This document shows, in pieces, positions 47,193 through 57,100 of a stretch of 64,000 nt of DNA. This DNA is from Kocuria turfanensis. Lineage in GTDB: Bacteria > Actinomycetota > Actinomycetes > Actinomycetales > Micrococcaceae. A model generated the notes under the pieces. It did not search any database and was not told the origin of the DNA. It saw only the letters and a program-made list of their open reading frames with translations. Position numbers and translations under genes: made by a program. The DNA lies in contig NZ_CP014480.1 in the NCBI RefSeq assembly GCF_001580365.1, positions 930,001 to 994,000 of the forward strand, given 5' to 3'. Position 1 is the stretch's first letter. Every line of letters begins with the position of its first letter.

Positions 47193-48863
47193 TCACATCC
47201 TCTCGGGGGCCGACACGCCGAGCAGGCCCAGGCCGTTGGCCAGGACCTGGCGTGCGGCGTCGTTGAGCCACAGCCGGGTGCGGTGCAGGTCGGTGACGTC
47301 GTCGTCGCCCTGCGGGGCCACGCGGCAGACGTCGTACCAGCGGTGGTAGGTCCCGGCGAGGACCTCCAGGTGGCGGGCCACCCGGTGCGGCTCCCGGAAC
47401 TCGGCGGCCTGCGCGAGCACCGAGGGGTACTGGCCCAGGGCCGCGAGCAGCTCTCCCTCCATCGGGTGGTCGAGCAGGGAGGCGTCGAACACGGCCTCGC
47501 CGTCCGCCCCGGTGCGGGACACCCCGGCGGCCTCGGCGTTGCGGCCCACGGCGCAGGTGCGGGCGTGGGCGTACTGGACGTAGAAGACCGGGTTCTCGTT
47601 GGACCGGCGGGTCAGCAGGTCCAGGTCGATGTCGATGTTGGAGTCCACGGAGAACCGGGTCAGCGAGTAGCGGGCGGCGTCCACGCCGACGGCCTCGACG
47701 AGGTCCTCCATGGTCACCACCGTGCCGTTCCGCTTGGACATCCGCACCGGCACCCCGTCCTTGACCAGGTTGACCATCTGGCCGATGAGCACCTCGACCC
47801 GCTCCGGGGCGTCGCCCAGGGCGGCCGCGGCGGCCTTGAGCCGGGCCACGTAGCCGTGGTGGTCGGCGCCCAGCATGTAGATGCACAGGTCCGCGCCGCG
47901 GTCCCGCTTGTTCTTGAAGTAGGCGATGTCCCCGGCGATGTAGGCCGCCTGGCCGTCGGACTTGACGACCACCCGGTCCTTGTCGTCGCCGTAGGCGGTG
48001 GAGCGGAGCCACCACGCGCCGTCCGCGAAGTAGAGGGCGCCGGAGGTCTTGAGCTGCTCCAGCAGGGCCTCCACCGCGCCGTTGCTGAACAGCGACTGCT
48101 CGTGGAAGTAGACGTCGAAGTCCACGCCGAAGTCGTGCAGCGAGGACTTGATCTCCGCGAACATCAGCTCCACGCCGGCGGCCCGGAAGCCCTCCTGGGG
48201 GTCCCCGGAGTCGAGCACGCCGGGGTTCTCGGCCACGATCCGCTGGGCGATCTCGGTGACGTACTCCCCGCCGTAGCCGTCCTCCGGGGCGGGCTCGCCC
48301 TGGGCGCGGGCCAGCAGGGAGCGGGCGAAGCGGTCGATCTGCGCGCCGGCGTCGTTGAAGTAGTACTCCCGCACCACCTGCGCGCCCTGCGCCTCGAGCA
48401 CCCGCGCGAGGGAGTCGCCGACGGCGGCCCAGCGCGTGCCGCCCAGGTGCACCGGGCCGGTGGGGTTCGCCGAGACGAACTCGAGGTTGATGGACGTCCC
48501 GGCCAGCGCGTCCGCCCTGCCGAAGGCCTCCCCCTGCTCCACCACGGTGCGGGCGATCCCGCCGGCGGCGGCGGCGTCGAGGGTGATGTTGAGGAAGCCC
48601 GGGCCGGCCACGTCCACGGCGGCCACGCCGGGGGTGCCCTGCAGCCGGTCCTGCACGACGGCGGCGACGTCGCGGGGAGCCCGGCCGACCTTCTTGGCCA
48701 GCTGCATGGCGACGTTCGTCGCCCAGTCCCCGTGCTCCCGGTTCTTCGGTCGCTCGATGCGCACCTCCGGCAGCGCGGCGCCGTCGGCGAGGGCGAGATC
48801 GCCCTGGGCCACGGCGTCCTGCAGGCATGCGGATACGGCGAGAGAAAGTTGTTCTGGAGTCAC
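47193..48863 (-). CDS. argS: arginyl-tRNA synthetase
   Basis: This 556-residue class I synthetase charges tRNA-Arg. The HIGH motif appears as [11 protein letters not shown] and the KMSKS equivalent as [10 protein letters not shown]. The N-terminal Add-1 domain and the C-terminal DALR anticodon-binding domain are both present. The GTG at 48863 lies six bases after TACACT (48870-48875, minus strand), pointing to a leaderless mRNA. It heads the argS-lysA-hom-thrC-thrB run and is divergent from a tRNA-Arg gene. Confidence 0.96.
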   Translation of the reverse strand: MTPEQLSLAVSACLQDAVAQGDLALADGAALPEVRIERPKNREHGDWATNVAMQLAKKVGRAPRDVAAVVQDRLQGTPGVAAVDVAGPGFLNITLDAAAAGGIARTVVEQGEAFGRADALAGTSINLEFVSANPTGPVHLGGTRWAAVGDSLARVLEAQGAQVVREYYFNDAGAQIDRFARSLLARAQGEPAPEDGYGGEYVTEIAQRIVAENPGVLDSGDPQEGFRAAGVELMFAEIKSSLHDFGVDFDVYFHEQSLFSNGAVEALLEQLKTSGALYFADGAWWLRSTAYGDDKDRVVVKSDGQAAYIAGDIAYFKNKRDRGADLCIYMLGADHHGYVARLKAAAAALGDAPERVEVLIGQMVNLVKDGVPVRMSKRNGTVVTMEDLVEAVGVDAARYSLTRFSVDSNIDIDLDLLTRRSNENPVFYVQYAHARTCAVGRNAEAAGVSRTGADGEAVFDASLLDHPMEGELLAALGQYPSVLAQAAEFREPHRVARHLEVLAGTYHRWYDVCRVAPQGDDDVTDLHRTRLWLNDAARQVLANGLGLLGVSAPERM

Positions 48864-48869
48864 CGGACC

Positions 48870-48938
48870 AGTGTAACCGGGCGCTCCGCAGGCCCTGTGC
48901 CGGGCGGGGAACGACAGCCGCGCAAAACCTGCTAGTAT
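48870..48938. promoter_or_regulatory. divergent argS / tRNA-Arg promoters
   Basis: The minus-strand -10 TACACT (48870-48875) serves argS. The plus-strand -10 TAGTAT (48933-48938), with ACGACA (48911-48916) as a weak -35 at 16-bp spacing, serves the tRNA gene. Both promoters share about 60 bp. Confidence 0.55.
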
Positions 48939-48968
48939 CGTCGAGGTTCATCGCTGAGGCGGTGAAAG

Positions 48969-49041
48969 GCCCGCGTAGCTCAGGGGATAGAGCGTCTGCC
49001 TCCGGAGCAGAAGGCCGTAGGTTCGAATCCTACCGCGGGCA
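48969..49041 (+). tRNA. tRNA-Arg (anticodon CCG)
   Basis: The 73-base cloverleaf has acceptor arms GCCCGCG and CGCGGGC, anticodon stem TCTGC/GCAGA with loop CTCCGGA (anticodon CCG), and the T-loop GTTCGAATCC. The discriminator is A and no CCA is encoded, so the CCA end must be added. It reads CGG, a frequent Arg codon in this GC-rich DNA. It lies divergent from argS, whose product charges it. Confidence 0.96.
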
Positions 49042-49047
49042 CCCCGT

Positions 49048-49091
49048 ACGACACAGGGCCCCGGACCGATCGGTCCGGGGCCCTGTGTCGT
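49048..49091 (+). terminator. 44-bp perfect palindrome after tRNA-Arg
   Basis: Every base from 49048 to 49091 is part of a perfect palindrome centred at 49069/49070, forming a very stable GC-rich hairpin. It begins seven bases after the tRNA and should terminate it. It also lies about 50 bases ahead of the APC permease gene. Confidence 0.85.
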
Positions 49092-49143
49092 TCCCGTGCT
49101 CCCGCCGCACGTCCCCGCCCGGCGAGGCGCATAGAGTGCCCCC

Positions 49144-50538
49144 ATGACTCAACAGCACACTGTCGGTTCCGCCCTGAAGCGGGACATCACGGGACCGCTC
49201 CTGTTCCTGTTCATCCTCGGCGACGTCCTCGGCGCCGGCGTCTACGCCCTGGTGGGCACCATCGCGGGCCGGGTCGGGGGCGTCACCTGGGCGCCCATGG
49301 TGCTGGCCCTGGTGCTGGCGCTGCTGACCGCGGCCTCCTACGCCGAGCTGGTCACCAAGTACCCGAGGGCCGGGGGCGCGGCGGTGTTCGCCGAACGGGC
49401 CTTCGGCGTGCCCCTCGTGTCCTACCTCGTCGGGTTCTGCATGCTCGCCGCCGGCGTGGTCAGCGCCGCCGCCCTGGCCCTGGCCTTCAGCGGGGACTAC
49501 CTCTCGGTCTTCCTCGACGTCCCGCCGACGGCCGGCGCCGCGGTCTTCCTGGTCCTGGTGGCCCTGCTCAACGCGCGCGGGATCAAGGAGTCCCTGCGGG
49601 CCAACGTCGCCATGACCGCGGTGGAGCTGACGGGGCTGCTGATCGTCGTCGTGGCCGCGGCCCTGCTGCTCGGCCGGGGCGAGGGCGATCCCGGCCGGGC
49701 GCTGAGCTTCGGGGAGGGCGTGGACCCGCTGCCCGCGGTCCTCGGCGGGGCGCTGCTGGCCTACTACTCCTTCGTGGGCTTCGAGACCTCCGCCAACGTC
49801 GTGGAGGAGCTCCGGGAGCCCTCCCGCACCTATCCCCGGGCGCTGTTCGGGGCGCTGGCCGCGGCGGGAGTGATGTACGTGCTGGTCGGCACGGCGGCGT
49901 CCGTCGTGCTGCCGGCGGAGCGGCTCGCGGCCTCGAGCGCCCCGCTGCTCGACGTCGTCTCCGCCTCCGGCATCGCCGTGCCGGGCTGGCTGTTCAGCCT
50001 CATCGCGCTCGTCGCGGTGGCCAACGGCGCGCTGCTGACCATGATCATGGCCAGCCGGCTGGCCTACGGCATGGGAGTCCAGGGGCTGCTGCCCGGCGTC
50101 TTCACCCGGGTCCTGCCGCTGCGCGGCACCCCGTGGGCGGCGATCGCCGCGACCACGGCCGTGGCCGTCGTCCTCACCACCACCGGCGGGGTCGTGGTCC
50201 TCGCCGAGACCCTCGTGCTGCTGCTGCTGTTCGTCTTCCTCAGCTCCAACATCGCCGTGCTCGTGCTGCGGCGGGAGCGGGTGGCCCACGGGCACTTCCG
50301 CGCCTGGACGCCGCTGCCCGTGCTGGCCGTGCTCTCCTGCCTCGTCCTGCTGTCCCAGCAGAGCGCCGAGGTGTGGTGGCGCGGCGGGATCCTGATCGGC
50401 GCCGGGGCCGTCCTCTACGCCGTCGCCCGGCTGACCGGCCGGCGCCCCGGGGCCCCGGGGCGCGCGGACGTCACCGCGGACGGGGCCTCCCCGGCGGCCA
50501 CGGAGGACGCCTCCGGCCGGGCCGGGCTCCGCGGCTGA
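49144..50538 (+). CDS. APC superfamily amino acid permease
   Basis: This 464-residue membrane transporter has about twelve helices. The first helix GDVLGAGVYALVG and the segment YYSFVGFETSANVVEELREPSR are hallmarks of the APC family (cationic or broad amino acid transport). Substrate is not determined. TAGAGT (49132-49137) ends six bases before the ATG, so the mRNA is probably leaderless. It is convergent with the small membrane protein gene nine bases downstream. Confidence 0.88.
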   Translation: MTQQHTVGSALKRDITGPLLFLFILGDVLGAGVYALVGTIAGRVGGVTWAPMVLALVLALLTAASYAELVTKYPRAGGAAVFAERAFGVPLVSYLVGFCMLAAGVVSAAALALAFSGDYLSVFLDVPPTAGAAVFLVLVALLNARGIKESLRANVAMTAVELTGLLIVVVAAALLLGRGEGDPGRALSFGEGVDPLPAVLGGALLAYYSFVGFETSANVVEELREPSRTYPRALFGALAAAGVMYVLVGTAASVVLPAERLAASSAPLLDVVSASGIAVPGWLFSLIALVAVANGALLTMIMASRLAYGMGVQGLLPGVFTRVLPLRGTPWAAIAATTAVAVVLTTTGGVVVLAETLVLLLLFVFLSSNIAVLVLRRERVAHGHFRAWTPLPVLAVLSCLVLLSQQSAEVWWRGGILIGAGAVLYAVARLTGRRPGAPGRADVTADGASPAATEDASGRAGLRG

Positions 50539-50547
50539 CGCACGGGG

Positions 50548-50940
50548 TCAGGACCGGTCGTCCCGCTGCCCGTCCTCGGGATCGGGGCGCCCCGGCCGGC
50601 GGCGGAGCTCGTCGGGGTCGTACGGGCGCACGGGCGCGTCGCCGAACTGCTCGTCGAGCAGCAGGTCCTCCGGGTGGGGGCCCTCCCCCACCGACCGGCG
50701 CCAGTTGAACCCGAGAATCGCCAGGGCCCCGCCGCCGAGCAGGGTGGCGGCGCCCACCACGGTGACCACCACCCCGCGCGTGCTCAGCCCGGTCTCCTGC
50801 CCGGCGGAGACGCGGGCCAGGTCGTGGATCGCCTCGGGCACCGTGAACGTGGAGACGAACAGCGCCACCACCCCCACGGCCAGCATCCACCCCCCGGTGC
50901 GTCGGCGGCGGGCGCGCTGCTGCTCGGTGGGCTCGGGCAC
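50548..50940 (-). CDS. small two-helix membrane protein, unknown function
   Basis: This is a 130-residue protein. A basic N-terminus (QQRARRRRTGG) is followed by two hydrophobic helices (about 18-37 and 57-77) and an acidic, Asp/Pro/Arg-rich tail. No family was recognised. AGGAGG lies nine bases before the GTG at 50940. It follows the ABC importer genes on the other side of a ~100-bp gap and need not be related. Confidence 0.6.
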   Translation of the reverse strand: MPEPTEQQRARRRRTGGWMLAVGVVALFVSTFTVPEAIHDLARVSAGQETGLSTRGVVVTVVGAATLLGGGALAILGFNWRRSVGEGPHPEDLLLDEQFGDAPVRPYDPDELRRRPGRPDPEDGQRDDRS

Positions 50941-51045
50941 GGTCGTGGCCTCCTGGGCTGGTGGGGTCCGGCGGGGAACGGCGACGGGGCGGGCCGTGTC
51001 CGGCCCGCCCCGTCCGCCCCGCCGGTGCCGGTCACGGACGTGCGG

Positions 51046-51873
51046 TCAGTGGCCGTCCTCGGTCTTGACGCTCTCGAACAGCGTAGCGTCGTCGAAGGCG
51101 CCCTGCTCCGCCCCGGGCTGGAGCCGGCGGAACTGCTCGAGCAGGCCGGGCACGGTCATGGTCTGCTTCTGGGCGGCGTCGAGCTCGAAGAGCACCCGCC
51201 CCTCGTGCATCATGATCAGCCGGTTGCCCAGGCGCAGCGCCTGCTCCATGTTGTGCGTGACCATCACCGTGGTCAGGTGCTGCTCGGCCACGATGTCCGC
51301 TGTGAGCCGGGACACGAGGTCCGCCCGCTGCGGGTCGAGGGCCGCGGTGTGCTCGTCGAGGAGCAGGATGCGCGGCTCGGAGAACGTGGCCATGAGCAGG
51401 GACAGGGCCTGGCGCTGGCCGCCCGAGAGCAGGCCGACCTTCGCGCCCAGCCGGTTCTCCAGCCCGAGCTCGAGGCTGGCGAGCTTGTCCCGGAACAGCT
51501 GCCGGCGCGCGCCGGTGAGCCCCGGGACGAGTCCGCGCTTCTTCCCCCGCTGGAGGGCGATGGCCATGTTCTGCTCCACCGTCATGGTCGGCGAGGAGCC
51601 CTTCATGGGGTCCTGGAAGACCCGGGAGAGGTACCGGGCGCGCTTGTGCTCGGGCAGCCGGGTGACGTCGGTGTCGTCGACGCGCACGGTGCCGGTGTCC
51701 GGGATGAGGGTCCCGGAGATCGTGTTGAGGATCGTGGACTTCCCGGCGCCGTTGGAGCCGATGACGGTGAGGAAGTCGCCCTCCTGGAGGGTCAGCGAGA
51801 CGCCGGCGAGGGCGCGGCGCTCGTTGACGGTCCCGGCGAAGAACGTCTTGTGGACGTTGTCGATGGTGAGCAC
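51046..51873 (-). CDS. ABC importer ATP-binding protein, TrpZ-like
   Basis: This 275-residue ATPase has Walker A GSNGAGKST, signature LLSGGQRQAL, Walker B ILLLDEHTAAL and switch His VMVTHNMEQAL. The group is that of the tryptophan/aromatic amino acid importers predicted beside PF04392 binding proteins. It powers the permease encoded three bases upstream. The start is GTG at 51873. Confidence 0.9.
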   Translation of the reverse strand: MLTIDNVHKTFFAGTVNERRALAGVSLTLQEGDFLTVIGSNGAGKSTILNTISGTLIPDTGTVRVDDTDVTRLPEHKRARYLSRVFQDPMKGSSPTMTVEQNMAIALQRGKKRGLVPGLTGARRQLFRDKLASLELGLENRLGAKVGLLSGGQRQALSLLMATFSEPRILLLDEHTAALDPQRADLVSRLTADIVAEQHLTTVMVTHNMEQALRLGNRLIMMHEGRVLFELDAAQKQTMTVPGLLEQFRRLQPGAEQGAFDDATLFESVKTEDGH

Positions 51874-51876
51874 GGC

Positions 51877-52815
51877 TCAGGCACCTGCCTTCGTGGTCGC
51901 GGGCGTGTCGGTCAGGTCGTCGACGAGCTGCGCCGCCTGGCTCGCCAGGTGCCGCTCCCGGCGCCGCCGGAAGAACTGCATCTGCGGGACCACCAGGGCG
52001 AGCACCACGAGGACCGCGGAGATCAGCTTCATGTCGGACGGGTTCAGCCCGGCCTGCAGGGCGACGGTGATCACCAGGCGGTAGACGATCGAGCCGAGGA
52101 TCACCGCGAGGGTGGCGACGACCACGGTGCGCGAGCCGAACAGGCCCTGGCCCAGGATCACGGAGGCGAGCCCGACGACGATCAGGCCGATGCCCATGCC
52201 GATGTCGGCGAAGCCCTGGTACTGGGCCACGAGGGACCCGGCCAGGCCCACGAGCCCGTTGGACAGGCACAGGCCCAGCATCTTCTGGTGGTCCGTGTTC
52301 ACCCCGAAGGACCGGATCATCTCCGGGTTGTCGCCGGTGGCCTGCATGGCCAGGCCGGCGTCGGTGTAGAGGAACCAGTCGAGCAGCACCTTCACCACGG
52401 CCACGCCCAGCAGGAACAGGGCGATGCCGATCCACGTCCCCTGCACGCCCAGCTCGGCGAGGGGGGTGAAGATCGTGTCCTCGCGCAGCAGGGACAGGTT
52501 CGCCCGCCCGTCCATCACGCGCAGGTTGATGGAGTACAGGGCGGTCATGGTCAGGATGCCCGCGAGCAGCCCGTTGATGTGGGCCTTGGTGTGGAGCAGG
52601 CCCGTGATCAGCCCGGCGAGCGCGCCGGTCACGAAGCCGGCGGCGGTGGCCAGCCAGGGGCTGCCGCCGCCGAGGATGATCATCGCCGTGGTGGCGGCGC
52701 CCGTGGTGAAGGACTGGTCGACCGTCAGGTCGGGGAAGTCGAGCACCCGGAACGTGAGGTAGACGCCCAGCGCCATGACCGCGTAGAGCAGTCCGAGTTC
52801 GATACCGGCTATCAC
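51877..52815 (-). CDS. ABC importer permease, TrpY-like
   Basis: This 312-residue membrane protein has about eight to nine helices and resembles the branched-chain LivH/TrpY group: FRVLDFPDLTVDQSFTTGA near the start and AHINGLLAGILTM in the middle are typical. It should form a homodimeric channel with the ATPase. The GTG start at 52815 has only a weak upstream AGAAG, and a 145-bp structured gap separates it from the binding-protein gene. Confidence 0.86.
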   Translation of the reverse strand: MIAGIELGLLYAVMALGVYLTFRVLDFPDLTVDQSFTTGAATTAMIILGGGSPWLATAAGFVTGALAGLITGLLHTKAHINGLLAGILTMTALYSINLRVMDGRANLSLLREDTIFTPLAELGVQGTWIGIALFLLGVAVVKVLLDWFLYTDAGLAMQATGDNPEMIRSFGVNTDHQKMLGLCLSNGLVGLAGSLVAQYQGFADIGMGIGLIVVGLASVILGQGLFGSRTVVVATLAVILGSIVYRLVITVALQAGLNPSDMKLISAVLVVLALVVPQMQFFRRRRERHLASQAAQLVDDLTDTPATTKAGA

Positions 52816-52903
52816 TTCTGGTGGATCCGTTCTGATTGGTGGGACACGGAGCGACTCCGCCGATCGGGCGGGGGCACCCCGGCTGTGGTGGGGTGGGCCC
52901 GGG

Positions 52904-52946
52904 CGGACCGGCGCCCGGGGTCACCGGGCGCCGGGGTCACGGTCCG
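52904..52946 (-). terminator. nested hairpin between binding protein and permease genes
   Basis: GGCGCCCGG/CCGGGCGCC (52910-52918 and 52924-52932) with a 5-base loop is enclosed by CGGACC/GGTCCG (52904-52909 and 52941-52946). It lies just after the binding-protein stop. It probably acts as a partial terminator or mRNA stabiliser, so that the binding protein is made in excess over the membrane parts. Confidence 0.5.
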
Positions 52947-52960
52947 GGCGCGGCCGGCGC

Positions 52961-53968
52961 CTACTCGATGACCTGCGCGGCGGAGTCCTGCAGCTCCTGC
53001 GGGACCTCCACGCCCATCCGCTCGGCGGCCTGCATGTTGATGACCAGTTCGGTCTCCTCCTGGGACTCCACCGGCATGGTGGCCGGGTCGGCGCCCTCGG
53101 CGAGGATGCGCACGGCCATCTCCCCGGTCTGGCGCCCGAGCTGCTCGTAGTCGATGCCCTTGGTGATGAGGGCGCCGCGCTCCACGGAGTCGCCCTCGCC
53201 CGCGACCAGCGGGATCTGCTTGGCCTCGGCGGCGGAGATGACCGCCTCCAGGCCGGAGACCACCTTGTTGTCGGTGGGCACGTAGATCGCGTCCGTGTCG
53301 AAGGACTCGGCGGCCTGGGCCACCTCGGAGGTGTTGGTGACGGCCTTCTCGACGACCTCCAGGCCCTCCTCGGCGGCGGCCTCCTTGGCCATCTCCACCT
53401 GGACCTGCGAGTTGGTCTCGCCCGAGCTGTAGATGATGCCCACGGACTTCGCCTCCGGGTCGAGCTGCTTGATCAGCGCGATCTGCTCGGCGACGGGGTT
53501 CATGTCGGTGGTGCCCGTGACGTTGCCCCCGGGGTTCTCCAGGGACTCCACGAGGCCCGCCTCGACCGGGTCGGTCACGGCGGTGAAGAGCACGGGCCGG
53601 TCGGTGACGGCCTGGGCCACGCCCTGGGCGGAGGGCGTCGCGACGGCCAGGACGAGGTCGGCGTCGGAGCCGGCGAGGTTCGAGGCGATGCTGGTGGAGG
53701 TGCCCTGGTCCCCGGAGGCGTTCTGGAAGTCGACGGTGAGGTTCTCCCCCTCCGTGTAGCCGCCCTCCTCCAGCGCTGCGAGGAAGCCCTCGCGGGCGGC
53801 GTCGAGGGAGGGGTGCTCCACGAACTGGCTGATCCCGACGGTGGCTTCCTCGACGGCCGCGCCCGACTCCCCGGAGCCGGCGGCGCCCGAGCTGTCGGAG
53901 CCGCCGCAGGCCGTGAGGAGGAGGGCGGAGGAGGCGAGGGCTGCCGTCAACGGGAACAGTCGCTGCAT
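52961..53968 (-). CDS. ABC importer substrate-binding lipoprotein (PF04392, TrpX-like)
   Basis: This is a 335-residue exported lipoprotein. The signal peptide (1-20) ends in the lipobox LTAC with lipidation at Cys21, followed by a Gly/Ser linker. The mature fold shows TVGISQFVEHPSLDAAREGF, VFTAVTDPVEAGLV and the VGIIYSSGETNS block typical of PF04392. Family members near aromatic amino acid genes are predicted to bind tryptophan or tyrosine; that is unproven here. AAAGGA precedes the ATG. Confidence 0.9.
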   Translation of the reverse strand: MQRLFPLTAALASSALLLTACGGSDSSGAAGSGESGAAVEEATVGISQFVEHPSLDAAREGFLAALEEGGYTEGENLTVDFQNASGDQGTSTSIASNLAGSDADLVLAVATPSAQGVAQAVTDRPVLFTAVTDPVEAGLVESLENPGGNVTGTTDMNPVAEQIALIKQLDPEAKSVGIIYSSGETNSQVQVEMAKEAAAEEGLEVVEKAVTNTSEVAQAAESFDTDAIYVPTDNKVVSGLEAVISAAEAKQIPLVAGEGDSVERGALITKGIDYEQLGRQTGEMAVRILAEGADPATMPVESQEETELVINMQAAERMGVEVPQELQDSAAQVIE

Positions 53969-54142
53969 GGTGTGTCCTTTCTGGAACGGGTGATGTCAGG
54001 AATATTACCTGCCGTTCGGTCGAGAAATGAGAGACAGCTCACAAATGATGACAGAACGGCTTCGCCGGCGATCCACGGGGCCCGGATCGTCCACCGCGTC
54101 CGGGCCGTGACCGGGGCCCGTCGCCGGTAGGATCGGGGGGTC
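53969..54142. promoter_or_regulatory. divergent region, importer / hrpA
   Basis: On the minus strand TAATAT (54002-54007) is a strong -10 for the importer operon, giving a ~25-base leader. On the plus strand TAGGAT (54128-54133) lies nine bases before the hrpA ATG. A locally AT-rich stretch (about 54001-54055) lies upstream of the importer promoter and could bind a regulator. No T-box-like leader fits into the short importer leader. Confidence 0.55.
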
Positions 54143-57100
54143 ATGCCAGCATCGCTCAGCAGCCCCCGCACCGTCGTCTACCCCGAGGACCTCCCGGTCT
54201 CCGCGCGCCGGGAGGACATCAAGCGCGCGATCTCCGAGCACCAGGTGGTCGTGATCGCCGGCGAGACCGGCTCCGGCAAGACCACGCAGATCCCGAAGAT
54301 GTGCCTCGAGCTCGGCCTGGGCGAGCAGGGGCTGATCGGGCACACCCAGCCGCGGCGGATCGCCGCGCGCTCGGTGGCCGAGCGGATCGCCTCGGAGCTG
54401 GGCGAGAAGATCGGCGGGACCGTCGGCTACCAGGTGCGCTTCACCTCCGAGGTGGGCGCGGACTCCCGGATCAAGCTGATGACCGACGGCATCCTGCTCG
54501 CCGAGATCCAGCACGACCGGCTGCTGCGCCGGTACTCGACGATCATCATCGACGAGGCGCACGAGCGCTCCCTGAACATCGACTTCCTGCTGGGCTACCT
54601 GCGGCGGATCCTGCCCCGGCGCCCCGACCTGAAGATCATCATCACCTCGGCCACGATCGACCCGGAGCGCTTCGCCCGGCACTTCGCCCCGGAGCCCTCC
54701 GGGGCGGCCGGGCCGGACGCCGGCGGGGAGCCCGAGCCGGCCCCGGTCATCGAGGTCTCCGGGCGCACCTACCCCGTGGAGATCCGCTGGCGCCCGCTGT
54801 CCGAGCCCCGGTCCGGGGACGGCGGGCCGGACGCCGAGGACGCCGGCGACGGCCTGGAGGACGAGGACCGCGACCCGATCGACGCGGTGTGCGACGCGGT
54901 CGAGGAGCTCTCGCACGAGCCGCCCGGGGACATCCTGATCTTCTTCGCCGGCGAGCGCGAGATCCGCGACGCCCAGGAGGCGCTGCAGGCCGCGCTCCAT
55001 CGGATCCGGGGGATGTCCGACGCCGAGGTCCTCCCCCTGTTCGGCCGGCTGTCCATGGCCGAGCAGCACCGGGTGTTCGCCCCGTCCGGGCGGCGGCGGA
55101 TCGTGCTGGCCACCAACGTGGCCGAGACGTCCCTGACCGTCCCGGGCATCAAGTACGTCATCGACCCCGGCACCGCCCGCATCTCCCGGTACTCGGCGCG
55201 CACCAAGGTGCAGCGGCTGCCGATCGAGCGCATCTCCCAGGCCTCCGCGAACCAGCGGGCGGGCCGCTGCGGGCGCGTCTCGGACGGCATCTGCATCCGG
55301 CTCTACGCGGAGGAGGACTACCTCTCCCGCCCGGAGTTCACCGACCCCGAGATCCTGCGCACCAGCCTCGCGTCCGTGATCCTGCAGATGACCTCGGTGG
55401 GGGTCGTCAAGGAGCCCGGGGACATCGAGCGCTTCCCGTTCGTGGAGCCGCCGGAGTCGCGGGCCGTCAAGGACGGCGTGGCGCTGCTGCGGGAGCTCGG
55501 CGCGCTCAAGGAGCCGCGGGGCGGGACCTCGGGCGGCGCCCCGCGGGAGCGCCGGGACGAGGACGGCGGCGGCCCGCTGACCGCGGTGGGGCGCCAGCTG
55601 GCGCAGCTGCCGGTGGACCCCCGGCTGGGCCGGATGATCGTGGAGGCGGATCGGCGGGGCTGCGCCCGGGAGGTCATGGTGCTCGCGGCGGCGCTGACCG
55701 TCCAGGACCCGCGGGAGCGTCCCCTGGAGAAGCGGCAGCAGGCCGACGAGCTGCACAAGCGCTTCTTCGACGAGAACTCCGACTTCACCAGCTGGCTGCT
55801 GCTGTGGCGATACGTCCAGGAGCAGCAGGAGGAGCTCTCCTCGACCCGGTTCCGGAAGCTGTGCCAGCGGGAGTTCCTGAACTTCCTGCGGATCCGCGAG
55901 TGGCAGGACCTCTACGCCCAGCTGCGCCAGATGGGCCAGCAGGTCGGCATCCGGGTCGGCAAGGGCCGGGAGGTGGACCCGTCCGGGAAGGAGCGGGAGA
56001 TCCACGTCTCGCTGCTCGCCGGCCTGCTCAGCCACATCGGGCTCAAGGACGAGCGCAAGCGGGAGTACCAGGGCGCGCGCGGCTCCCGGTTCGCCGTCTT
56101 CCCCGGCTCGAACCTGTTCAAGAAGTCCCCGGACTGGATCATGTCCGCGGAGCTGGTGGAGACCTCCCGGCTGTGGGCCCGCGTCAACGCGGCGATCGAC
56201 CCCCTGTGGGCCGAGGAGCTGGCCCCGCACCTGGTCAAGCGCAGCGTCTCGGAGCCGCACTGGTCCCGCGCCCAGGGCTCCGTGATGGCCTACGAGAAGG
56301 TCACCCTCTACGGCGTGCCCGTGGTGGCCCAGCGCCGGATCAACTTCTGGCGGGTGGACCCGGAGCTGGCGCGGGAGCTGTTCATCCGGCACGCGCTGGT
56401 CGAGGGCGACTGGCAGACCCGGCACCGGTTCTGGGCGCGCAACCGCAAGCGCCTGGCGGAGGTCGAGGAGCTCGAGAACCGGCTGCGCCGCAAGGACCTG
56501 CGCGTGGAGGACGAGGCCCTGTTCGCGTTCTACGACGCCCGGATCCCGGCGTCGGTGGTCTCGGCCCGGCACTTCGACGCCTGGTGGAAGAAGGCCCGGC
56601 ACCAGGACGAGCACCTGCTCGACCTCGACCCCGAGGACCTGATCGCCGAGGACGCCCGCGACTACGACGAGTCCCTGTACCCGCGGCAGTGGGTGCGCCG
56701 GACCCCCGACGGGGAGCTCGTGCTGGACCTCGTCTACGAGTTCGCCCCCGGGGCGGACCAGGCCGACGGCGTGACCGTGAGGGTGCCCGTGCTGTTCCTC
56801 AACCAGCTCGACCCCGCGCCGTTCGAGTGGCAGATCCCCGGCCTCCGCACGGAGCTGGTGACCGCCCTCATCAAGTCCCTGCCCAAGGCCGTGCGGCGAA
56901 ACTTCGTGCCCGCCCCGGACGTCGCCCGCCAGGCCGTGCGGATGCTGCAGGAGGACTTCGATCCCGCCGTCGACGCCCTCGAGCCGTCCCTGGAGCTCGT
57001 GCTGCGCCGGCTCAAGGGGCACGTGGTGCCCCCCGGGTCCTGGAACTGGGACGCGGTCCCGGCCCACCTGCGGATGCGCTTCGAGGTGCGGGACCGCCGC

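Noticed and set aside
49048-49091. 44-bp palindrome as an attachment or integration site beside the tRNA
   Set aside because: No integrase, no direct repeat of the tRNA 3' end and no foreign genes downstream; a terminator explains it.
53969-54142. T-box or tryptophan-responsive leader ahead of the TrpXYZ-like importer
   Set aside because: The predicted leader is only about 25 bases and no T-box motif or anti-terminator pair is seen.
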